A stretch of 64,000 nt of DNA from the NCBI RefSeq assembly GCF_010667575.1, contig NZ_JAABNT010000003.1, positions 186,001 through 250,000 on the forward strand, read 5' to 3'. Position 1 is the stretch's first letter, and each line of letters begins with the position of its first letter. The position numbers and the translations under genes are program-made. Source of the DNA: Sulfitobacter sediminilitoris. GTDB taxonomy: Bacteria; Pseudomonadota; Alphaproteobacteria; Rhodobacterales; Rhodobacteraceae. The notes beneath the pieces were generated by a model that saw only the letters and a program-made list of their open reading frames with translations, did no database searches and was not told where the DNA came from. Positions 8,579 to 14,968 of the stretch are shown piece by piece.

Positions 8579-8717
8579 GGCGCTTCACCATGCGCTCAAC
8601 CTTTATGACCAAACAAATAGGTCGCTTCTGCCGGACCGCCTTGTTGTGACATCAAAACGCTCGTTTTTTTTTGGTTTGAGGTCTAGAGCAAAGTAACCGG
8701 CTGGAAACTGGGCAGGC

Positions 8718-9282
8718 ATGTCAAGAATTGCGAAAATCCTTGTCGCGGGGATGCTTGTCCTGACTGCAATCATCTTTGCTAAACTGGCGTACCTCCAACT
8801 CAGCGGCAATTTTATGAAGTGGTAGCCGGACAGGTATTTCTTGTCGGCCAGATGGACGGTCAGAAACTGGCAAGATGGAAACGAGAGCACGATAGCGTCA
8901 GTGTTCTCAACCTGCTGGGCAGAACGATGGTGAAGACTGGTGCGAAACGGAACGTGCCGTGACGGATCGGTTGGTGATTAAACATGTCGATTTCCGCATG
9001 TCGGCAAGCACTGAACTGACGGACAAGGAAGTTCATGCGCTGCTTGACGAAATGCGCAAGGCCCCCAAGCCATTGCTGATCCACTGCAAGGCTGGTTCAG
9101 ACAGAACCGGGATTGCGTCCGCACGATATGTCGCCGGCATCGAAGGCCGGGACGAGGACGAGGCAGAGTGGCATTTGTCACTTGCCTATGGGCACATCAG
9201 TCTTCCGTGGATCAGCAGTGCTTGGGCGATGGACGTGACATGGGAACGTATTGAATCTTGGCTGGTATTTCCCGACAGCTAG
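8718..9282 (+). pseudogene. Dual-specificity/tyrosine phosphatase gene with two frameshifts
   Basis: ATG 8718 opens a frame with an N-terminal membrane helix (AKILVAGMLVLTAIIFAKLAYLQ is hydrophobic) that stops at 8823. The next frame continues the protein from about 8810 (YEVVAGQVFLVGQMDGQKLA... VSVLNL). A third frame from about 8920 carries it to 9282 (DGEDWCETERAVTDRL...). The last part contains the active-site P-loop HCKAGSDRTG with Cys and Arg intact. Each break is explained by loss of one base, the first in a run of Ts and the second near a run of Gs. The intact ancestor would be a membrane-anchored phosphatase of about 188 residues. Sequencing error cannot be excluded. Confidence 0.72.
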
Positions 9283-9317
9283 ACGTCAGTCTTATAGAAG
9301 GTGCTGGGGCAACCGGC

Positions 9318-10019
9318 TCAGGTCACGTTGCTTGGCAACATTGAGGTCGCGCGGGTGGGAAAGCTGACTGCCAGTTTGCGGGCGATGTCCTTGTTCAAAA
9401 GGACCGTGATCGCATTGGCCATTGCCGGTGATTTTTCCATCATTTTTTCAAGCGCATCGGTATTCCAGACAACATAGTCGCTGCCCTGTCGCGCCACGAC
9501 CGTGGCTGTCGCGCCGCCGCCCAGAAGAAACGAAATCTCACCAAGAAAGGTGCCTGGATCGAGTTCTGCGTGCTGGGTGCCCCGGATCACGTTGAAACCC
9601 GGCGAGATGGTCAAGAACAGCTTTCCCGGTGCAACCCCCTCATCAAGCAAGAGGGATTCGTCGCAATTCCTTACGATCCGAGCCAATTGCATCATCTTAC
9701 GGAACTGTCCTGGATTGAAATTCGGGAAAGAGCGGTAGAGCGATAGCATTTCCTCGGACATGCCGACGGTAGAGCGTTCGCGAATAATCCGCCAGATCAC
9801 TACGATGTTGGCCGCGCCAATCAACACGCTTGCCGCGATGGCGTCCCAAAGTGGCGACTGGGTAATATAGAAATAGTAGAGGATGTAGAACGTTGTCCCC
9901 AACAGCAGAAATATGCGCAGAATCAATTCTTTTCTGGTCAACAGGCCCAGTACGTAACAAATCGTTGCGATGTGTACGAAAACCTCTGCCGAGGTAAAGT
10001 AATTGTAGATCGCGGGCAT
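9318..10019 (-). CDS. Popeye-like membrane protein with cyclic-nucleotide-binding-type domain
   Basis: 233 residues. Three hydrophobic segments lie at about 12-28, 33-52 and 57-77. They are followed by a cytosolic beta-rich domain (about 110-225) with the CNB-fold landmarks LLLDEGVAPGKLFLTISPGF, GTFLGEISFLLGG and ATATVVARQGSDYVVWNTDAL. Three N-terminal helices plus a CNB-like domain is the architecture of Popeye proteins, and of their bacterial relatives, which bind cAMP. The FLGEISFLLGG element corresponds to the phosphate-binding cassette, but the canonical Arg of CAP-type cassettes is not evident. Ligand binding is therefore inference. The ATG is abutted by a terminator-like hairpin at 10021-10060. 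Confidence 0.72.
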   Translation of the reverse strand: MPAIYNYFTSAEVFVHIATICYVLGLLTRKELILRIFLLLGTTFYILYYFYITQSPLWDAIAASVLIGAANIVVIWRIIRERSTVGMSEEMLSLYRSFPNFNPGQFRKMMQLARIVRNCDESLLLDEGVAPGKLFLTISPGFNVIRGTQHAELDPGTFLGEISFLLGGGATATVVARQGSDYVVWNTDALEKMMEKSPAMANAITVLLNKDIARKLAVSFPTRATSMLPSNVT

Positions 10020-10020
10020 G

Positions 10021-10060
10021 AAAAACCGTTCCGTTTGAAATCACGGAACGGTACTTTTTT
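10021..10060 (-). terminator. Terminator-like hairpin abutting the Popeye-like start codon
   Basis: Stem ACCGTTCCGT (10025-10034) pairs perfectly with ACGGAACGGT (10043-10052) around an eight-base loop. A T-run occurs in either direction: TTTTTT at 10055-10060 on the plus strand and TTTTT at 10021-10025 on the minus strand. It is a bidirectional-type terminator for the bolA-grxD operon, but its distal arm and T-run end one base before the ATG at 10019. Any read-through mRNA would have its ribosome binding region inside the stem. Confidence 0.75.
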
Positions 10061-10124
10061 ACCTTGGGAATGCAAGTTGTGAGCTGTCATTCACGCAGCT
10101 GTTTTTGCGGGCGATTAAGGTCAA

Positions 10125-10487
10125 TCAGCCGTTGGCTTCACGAATTTTTTCGGCAGCATCTTTGTCGTAGGTCACGCCATTTTCGTCGAACATGCTGTCC
10201 AGCTCACCCGACAGCGTCATCTCGGTGATGATGTCGCAACCGCCAACAAATTCGCCTTTGACGTAGAGCTGAGGAATGGTGGGCCAGTCAGAGAAGTCCT
10301 TGATGCCCTGACGGATGTCCTCGTCCGCCAGTACGTTCACATCGGAATATTCGACTCCCATGTAATTCAGGACCCCGGCAACGCGGGAGGAAAAGCCGCA
10401 CTGTGGCATTTCCTTGGTGCCTTTCATGAAAAGCACCACGTCGCTTGAAGTGATGGTGTCCTTGATCCGGTTTGCTGCATCGCTCAT
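10125..10487 (-). CDS. grxD: Monothiol glutaredoxin Grx4 family
   Basis: 120-residue class II monothiol glutaredoxin. It has the active-site CGFS within [12 protein letters not shown] near residue 30, the cis-Pro region [19 protein letters not shown], and GSH-binding GGCDI. These proteins carry a glutathione-ligated [2Fe-2S] cluster and pair with BolA proteins in iron signalling and Fe-S trafficking. A bolA gene lies two genes upstream in the same operon, which agrees. The start overlaps the stop of the small membrane-protein gene by four bases (ATGA). Confidence 0.94.
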   Translation of the reverse strand: MSDAANRIKDTITSSDVVLFMKGTKEMPQCGFSSRVAGVLNYMGVEYSDVNVLADEDIRQGIKDFSDWPTIPQLYVKGEFVGGCDIITEMTLSGELDSMFDENGVTYDKDAAEKIREANG

Positions 10488-10825
10488 TTTTTCGGGTCCT
10501 TCGATTTGTCTTTTTGAAACGCGTCGTAGTAACGCGCGGCATAGGTTTCATCATCCGCCAGCGGTGCCACATCGGTATCGGCACGACCGAAAAAGCCGGA
10601 CTTGCTGAGCCAGTTTGTCTGTCCGCGCTCAAGGCTTTCGTTGCGGCGGTTAGCACGGCTGACTTCTTCAAGGTCCAGCCCCTCCATTCCCAGCGGCACA
10701 TCGCGCACGCGGCGTTCTGGCTGACGCGAGGCAAGAGGGCGGTAAGTGCCCTGCTGAGCACGGTACTGCGCATAGGCTGTCACGCCGACACCCAACAGAA
10801 CCGCGATAAGGAGATAGACCCACAT
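10484..10825 (-). CDS. Unknown membrane-anchored protein between bolA and grxD
   Basis: 113 residues. An N-terminal hydrophobic helix ([18 protein letters not shown], residues 2-19) is followed by a soluble, strongly charged tail ending in a Lys/Asp-rich stretch ([11 protein letters not shown]). No domain is recognised. It is translationally coupled to grxD (four-base overlap) and follows bolA by four bases, so it is part of a tight three-gene unit. A role at the membrane in iron-sulfur handling is a guess from context only. Confidence 0.75.
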   Translation of the reverse strand: MWVYLLIAVLLGVGVTAYAQYRAQQGTYRPLASRQPERRVRDVPLGMEGLDLEEVSRANRRNESLERGQTNWLSKSGFFGRADTDVAPLADDETYAARYYDAFQKDKSKDPKK

Positions 10826-10829
10826 CCGT

Positions 10830-11066
10830 TCAGCCCGGCGCCTTGGTGGTCAGCGCCAGCGCATGTAGTTCGCCGTTGGGGCCGTCCATCTTGCCCTTCA
10901 GGGCGGCGTAGACCGCGCGCTGCTGCTGAACGCGGTTCATCCCCTTGAAAGAAGGATCAATCACCATGGCGGCCATATGCACGCCATCCTCACCCTGAAC
11001 GGTGATTTCGGCGTCTGGAAAGGCGGCGCGGATCAGTTCTTCTAACTCGTGGGCTTGCATGGGCAT
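10830..11066 (-). CDS. bolA: BolA family protein
   Basis: 78-residue BolA/IbaG-type protein. It has the ELIRAAFPDAEITVQGEDGVHM beta-alpha start, the FKGMNRVQQQRAVYAAL helix, and the closing ELHALALTTKAP strand of the class II KH-like fold. The conserved His of the C-terminal ELHAL is the expected cluster ligand when BolA forms a [2Fe-2S] heterodimer with monothiol glutaredoxin. It is first in the bolA / membrane protein / grxD operon. CGGAG lies upstream of the ATG; a second ATG two codons in is an alternative start. Confidence 0.9.
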   Translation of the reverse strand: MPMQAHELEELIRAAFPDAEITVQGEDGVHMAAMVIDPSFKGMNRVQQQRAVYAALKGKMDGPNGELHALALTTKAPG

Positions 11067-11180
11067 GTAGGTCGCTCCGGCGTGGTCGATATCTGGCTAA
11101 GATGTAGTCGGGGGGAGGTCGCTGTGCAAGCGAGCTTGACGCATTCTTTTGTCCGGGCTTTCATCCGCGGTGTTATCTGA

Positions 11181-11209
11181 TTGAGCGCGGGCAAGCCGCG
11201 CATTACATT
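11181..11209 (+). promoter_or_regulatory. Candidate promoter for the xdhC/molybdopterin genes
   Basis: TTGAGC (11181-11186), 17 bases, TACATT (11204-11209). Spacing is ideal and both boxes are close to sigma70 consensus. It would give a leader of about 210 nucleotides that includes the large hairpin at 11293-11358. Confidence 0.4.
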
Positions 11210-11292
11210 ATTTGTTGAAGGGGCGCTTCAGGCCCACCGTCCCAGAAGGTCCGCAGCCGCCATCACGAGGTCCTGCCGTGCCAGAGCGCTGT

Positions 11293-11358
11293 CCGGGGTT
11301 AAAGAGAAATCGCCGCCTCCCCTGAAGGGGCCCCTCGGCGATTTATCTTGAACCCCGG
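11293..11358. repeat. Large inverted repeat (23-bp arms) in the xdhC leader
   Basis: Arms 11293-11315 and 11336-11358 are complementary at 21 of 23 positions, with core AAATCGCCG pairing with CGGCGATTT. The 20-base loop contains its own CCCC-TGAA-GGGG hairpin. There is no T-run after it, so a plain intrinsic terminator is not indicated. It sits 68 bases before the xdhC start codon. Confidence 0.8.
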
Positions 11359-11426
11359 CCACCTCTCTGGCGCGACTGGCCCGCGCGACGGCGGCTCCGG
11401 ACCAGAGGGAGATAAGGGAGGACGAC

Positions 11427-12395
11427 ATGCAGCATCAGGAAACCGCACCAGAGCAGGCGCTGGCCTGGGTAGAGGCCGGGAAATCTGTCGCCCTGGCCAC
11501 AGTGATAGAGACATGGGGGTCTGCCCCGAGGCGCGTAGGTGCGCAGATGGTGATTTCCGACCAGGGAGAAATGGAAGGCTCGGTCTCGGGCGGTTGTGTC
11601 GAGGGCGCCGTAGTGGTCGAGGCGTTGGAGGTGTTGCAGGAGGGCGGCACGCGGGTACTTGAATACGGCGTGAGTGATGGTGACGCATTCGCTGTCGGGC
11701 TGGCCTGTGGAGGCAACATCCGCATTTTGGTGGAACCGGTGGGCGACAAGGGCATGCCGGTGGAAATGTTGCGTCAACTGGGCGCGGCACGTGCCGCGCG
11801 CCAGCCGGTTGCATATGAGGTGGCCCTGGACGGCGCTGCGCGCAGGCTGATGCGCGAAGGGCATGAGGCACGGTTTCGAATGGACCGGTCAGGGTTGAGC
11901 GAGGATGGGGCGACCTTTGTCGCAATACACAACCCGCCTTTACGATTGATCGTGGTAGGGGGCGTGCATATCGCGCAACATCTTGTCGGAATGGCCCGCG
12001 ATGTTGGGTTTGATCCGGTTGTGGTCGACCCGCGCGAGGCTTTCGGATCACAATTGCGTTTTCCCGGCACGCGGGTTGTCAATGACTGGCCCGATGACGC
12101 ACTGGCAGAGATCGGCGTGGACGCGCGCACGGCGCTTGTCTTGTTGACCCATGATCCCAAGCTGGATGATCCGGCCTTGCACGTAGCGTTGCGATCCGAG
12201 TGTTTCTACATCGGTGCGCTTGGCAGCACGCGGACCCATGCCAGTCGGGTGGCGCGGCTGAAGGAGGCCGGGTTCCCGGATACAGAGATTGCGCGCATAC
12301 ACGGTCCTGTCGGGCTGAACATCGGGGCGGCGGGGCCATCAGAGATTGCGGTGTCGATTTTGGCCCAAATGATTCAGAGGTTGAGGCAGGGATGA
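11427..12395 (+). CDS. XdhC/CoxI-family molybdenum hydroxylase maturation protein
   Basis: 322 residues. The N-terminal XdhC_CoxI domain has TWGSAPRRVGAQMVIS and the conserved Cys of SGGCVEGAVV. A C-terminal Rossmann-like domain follows, with LRLIVVGGVHIAQHL and GALGSTRTHASR. Members insert the sulfurated molybdenum cofactor (Moco) into xanthine- or CO-dehydrogenase-type hydroxylases. Located 2 kb upstream of coxSLM, it most probably serves that enzyme. AAGGGAGGACGAC precedes the ATG. Its stop overlaps the next gene's start (GGATGA), indicating translational coupling. Confidence 0.88.
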   Translation: MQHQETAPEQALAWVEAGKSVALATVIETWGSAPRRVGAQMVISDQGEMEGSVSGGCVEGAVVVEALEVLQEGGTRVLEYGVSDGDAFAVGLACGGNIRILVEPVGDKGMPVEMLRQLGAARAARQPVAYEVALDGAARRLMREGHEARFRMDRSGLSEDGATFVAIHNPPLRLIVVGGVHIAQHLVGMARDVGFDPVVVDPREAFGSQLRFPGTRVVNDWPDDALAEIGVDARTALVLLTHDPKLDDPALHVALRSECFYIGALGSTRTHASRVARLKEAGFPDTEIARIHGPVGLNIGAAGPSEIAVSILAQMIQRLRQG

Positions 12396-13390
12396 GGTTT
12401 GGTCCTGTTGATCTGAAAGACGCGGAAGGCGCGGTTCTGGCGCATTCGGTGGGCCTTAAGAAGGGACGTCTGCGCAAGGGGCGGGTTCTGAATGCGGGGG
12501 ATGTGGCGGCGCTGGCGGATGTCGGTGTCAGGCAGGTCATTGTCGCCCGGCTGGAAGCAGCTGATGTTGGCGAGGATGATGCAGCGCAGGCGCTGGCCAA
12601 AGCAGTCTTGGGCGGGGCAGATGGGTTGCAGGTGACGGTGCCGTTCACCGGTCGGGTTAATCTACTGGCCAAGGGACCCGGTGTAGTGGCACTTGATGTG
12701 GCGGCCCTGGAAGCCGTGAACTCGGTAGACCCGATGATTACCATCGCGACAGTGCCGCCTTGGCAGCAGATGGCCAAAGGCGGGATGGTCGCCACGATCA
12801 AGATCATCTCTTACGCTGTTGCGCGCTCCGATCTTGATCGCGCGATTGCAGCCGCAGGGAACGGCGCAATTGAATATCGTCGCCCGCAAATTGCGTCGGC
12901 AAAGCTGATCATCACGGAAATTCCGGGTGGTGTCGGGGACAAGGGGGCCAAGGCGATTTCAGATAGGCTCAAGGCTTTAAACGTTGAGCTGAGCGGGATC
13001 GAGATGGTGCCACACGAAGAAATCGCCCTGCGGGATGCGATACTCCAGGCACCAGATGAGCTGATCATGGTCCTGACCGGGTCTGCGACCTCAGACCCTC
13101 ATGATGTCGCACCGAATGCCGTGCGCGCGGCTGGCGGCACAGTGGCGCGGTTTGGGATGCCTGTTGATCCGGGCAACCTTTTGTTCATCGGAGAGCTGGC
13201 AGGCAGGCCGGTGATCGGCCTGCCGGGATGCGCCCGGGCGCCGGCTTTGAATGGCGCGGACTGGGTATTGAGCAGGGTGATTTGCGGCGTGCCCGTCAGT
13301 TCGGCGGATATTGCGGGTATGGGTGTGGGCGGCCTTTTGAAAGAGATACCTACACGGCCGCAACCGCGCCGGGGGCGTGGATCCGAGTGA
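12392..13390 (+). CDS. Molybdopterin-binding (MoeA/MogA-domain) protein
   Basis: 332 residues from the ATG overlapping the xdhC stop; the frame is open further upstream but lies inside xdhC. The C-terminal half has the MoCF-binding fold: IITEIPGGVGDKGAKAISDRL, then LTGSATSDPHDVAPNAV and GMPVDPGNLLFIGEL. These correspond to the substrate loops of MogA/MoeA proteins. The N-terminal part (about 1-160) is of the kind found in the CoxF/MobA-linked proteins of aerobic CO dehydrogenase clusters. A role in Moco preparation or transfer to the cox enzyme is inferred from neighbours. Confidence 0.82.
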   Translation: MRFGPVDLKDAEGAVLAHSVGLKKGRLRKGRVLNAGDVAALADVGVRQVIVARLEAADVGEDDAAQALAKAVLGGADGLQVTVPFTGRVNLLAKGPGVVALDVAALEAVNSVDPMITIATVPPWQQMAKGGMVATIKIISYAVARSDLDRAIAAAGNGAIEYRRPQIASAKLIITEIPGGVGDKGAKAISDRLKALNVELSGIEMVPHEEIALRDAILQAPDELIMVLTGSATSDPHDVAPNAVRAAGGTVARFGMPVDPGNLLFIGELAGRPVIGLPGCARAPALNGADWVLSRVICGVPVSSADIAGMGVGGLLKEIPTRPQPRRGRGSE

Positions 13391-13392
13391 GT

Positions 13393-14235
13393 ATGGCAGA
13401 GCTGCAGATTGTTCGGGCCAGCGAGGTAAGCGAGGCGCAGTTAAGGCTGGGGATGATCGCCGGGTTCTCGGGCTACGCAGCGGCGATGCAGCCAGATGAA
13501 CAGGCGTTCGCTTTTATGATGGGTCAGCGGGGACTGAAAAAAGAGATGTCTTGGGTGGCGCTTTCTGAAGATCGGGTCATTGCGGTCTGGCTGGTTTCGG
13601 TGGACGGTGGCACAGGATATCTGATTGCCAGCGGCACCGATCCTGATTTTCGGGGGCAAGGTATCGCGCGCCGGCTGGCAGAGACGGCGCTGCGTTGTTT
13701 GCGTGACGGGCGCGTCCGAAGATTCCAGACCGAGGTGATGGATGGAAATGAGGCTGCTTTCGCGCTGTATCGCAGTCTTGGTATGGAAGTGGAACGGGAG
13801 CTTGCCTGTTTTGACTTGTCCGGGGTGGCTGCATCTTTCCGCGGACAGCTGGCAGTAGGTCCTGTGTCATGGCGCAGTATCATGGATGAGACCCCAGCAT
13901 GCCGAGACTGGTCACCAACATGGCAGAACAACGATGCGGCCATGGAGCGTGTCGAAGACGGGATTTATTGCCTGGGGGTCAGGGATGCCGACGGGCTTGC
14001 GGGCTATGCCGTGTTGTTGCGTGCTACCGGAGCGATTGCACAAATCGCGGTGCGGCCTGACCGGCGACGCGCTGGTGTGGGCCGCGCTATGATTGAGGGA
14101 CTGTTTCCTGTACTGGATGGGAAGCCTTTGCGCGTGCTGAACGCGGATGCAAGTGATGCGGGGTTCGCAGCTTTCATGACAGCTCTTGGCGCGGAACCCA
14201 TGGTCGGCCAACGGGAGTTGGCTTGTCGGCTTTAA
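13393..14235 (+). CDS. GNAT acetyltransferase with two GNAT modules
   Basis: 280 residues that read as two GNAT domains. The first (about 1-145) has the acetyl-CoA motif DPDFRGQGIARRLAE and the C-terminal FALYRSLGMEVERE. The second (about 165-280) has VRPDRRRAGVGRAMIEG and FMTALGAEP. Substrate unknown. It begins a few bases after the molybdopterin-binding gene; a GTG at 13387 that overlaps that gene's stop is an alternative start. It may be a passenger of the xdhC operon rather than part of molybdenum metabolism. Confidence 0.82.
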   Translation: MAELQIVRASEVSEAQLRLGMIAGFSGYAAAMQPDEQAFAFMMGQRGLKKEMSWVALSEDRVIAVWLVSVDGGTGYLIASGTDPDFRGQGIARRLAETALRCLRDGRVRRFQTEVMDGNEAAFALYRSLGMEVERELACFDLSGVAASFRGQLAVGPVSWRSIMDETPACRDWSPTWQNNDAAMERVEDGIYCLGVRDADGLAGYAVLLRATGAIAQIAVRPDRRRAGVGRAMIEGLFPVLDGKPLRVLNADASDAGFAAFMTALGAEPMVGQRELACRL

Positions 14236-14236
14236 G

Positions 14237-14291
14237 CGGAAATGCTCCGCTCGATCCGCAGTGCAGGGTGCAATATACTGCATTGCCCTGC
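14237..14291 (+). terminator. Two small hairpins after the GNAT gene
   Basis: AGCGGA (14235-14240) pairs with TCCGCT (14246-14251). Next, GCAGGGTGCA (14263-14272) pairs with TGCA-TTG-CCCTGC (14279-14291) with a short bulge. No T-run follows directly, so termination is uncertain. They separate the xdhC-GNAT unit from coxS. Confidence 0.35.
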
Positions 14292-14380
14292 CTTATCTTG
14301 AAAACAATCATTTTTTCGGTTCTCAACTGGGCTGACCCGTGCTTAACTCCCCCCAAACAAGAACACTCAGGGAGGAAGAT

Positions 14381-14866
14381 ATGACACAGGTCAAAATGAC
14401 CGTGAACGGCAAGGATGCGTCGGGTGACGTCGAGGGCCGCACACTGCTGGCGCAGTTTCTACGAGACGATCTTGGGCTGACGGGCACACACATCGGCTGC
14501 GACACCAGCCAGTGCGGCGCTTGCGTGGTCCATGTGAACGGCGAAGCTGTTAAGGCTTGCACAATGCTGGCGGTTGAGGCCGATGGCGCGGAAGTGGCGA
14601 CGATCGAGGGGCAGGCAAACGCTGACGGCTCTCTCAACGTGATCCAGCAGGCGTTTCAGGATCATCACGGACTTCAGTGCGGGTTCTGCACGCCTGGCAT
14701 GGTGATGTCGGCCGCAGCGCTTTTGAAGGAAAACCCAAAGCCGACCGAGGCGGATGTGCGTCACTATCTGGACGGCAACATTTGCCGCTGCACCGGCTAC
14801 CACAACATCGTGAAAGCGATCATGGCAGCATCGGGTCAGGACGTCAGCGCCATCGCGGCTGAATAA
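14381..14866 (+). CDS. coxS: CO-dehydrogenase-like small subunit, 2x[2Fe-2S]
   Basis: 161-residue iron-sulfur subunit. A plant-type [2Fe-2S] site uses Cys40, 45, 48 and 60 (CDTSQCGAC). A second site of the xanthine oxidase type uses Cys100, 103, 135 and 137 (CGFCTPGM and CRCTGY). It passes electrons from the molybdenum subunit to FAD. The order S-L-M is that of form II enzymes. The start ATG follows GGGAGGAAGAT; the upstream extension of the frame has no such signal. Confidence 0.94.
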   Translation: MTQVKMTVNGKDASGDVEGRTLLAQFLRDDLGLTGTHIGCDTSQCGACVVHVNGEAVKACTMLAVEADGAEVATIEGQANADGSLNVIQQAFQDHHGLQCGFCTPGMVMSAAALLKENPKPTEADVRHYLDGNICRCTGYHNIVKAIMAASGQDVSAIAAE

Positions 14867-14968
14867 GAATACCTAAGAAAGAACGTTCCTTACGCCTGCC
14901 GTGCGGGACGAAACAGGTAATCATTCGAGGGCGTGCCAACTGCAAGCCCCACCCAGGGAGGAAATAAC

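Larger units (their letters stand above)
11067..11426. other. Intergenic region between bolA and the xdhC-like gene
   Basis: 360 bases between divergent genes, without a supportable gene. It holds a candidate promoter (11181-11209), a 23-bp-stem inverted repeat (11293-11358) and the xdhC ribosome binding site. A minus-strand frame across 11228-11428 codes for no recognisable protein and spans the palindrome, so it is not called. Confidence 0.5.

Noticed and set aside
8579..8717. Search for 6S RNA downstream of zapA
   Set aside because: The gap is about 140 bases, contains a long T-run, and I could not form the long bulged hairpin of 6S RNA, so it is not called.
11228..11428. 66-residue minus-strand frame upstream of xdhC
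   Set aside because: It overlaps the xdhC ribosome binding site, reads straight through the 23-bp palindrome and has no ribosome binding site or known similarity.
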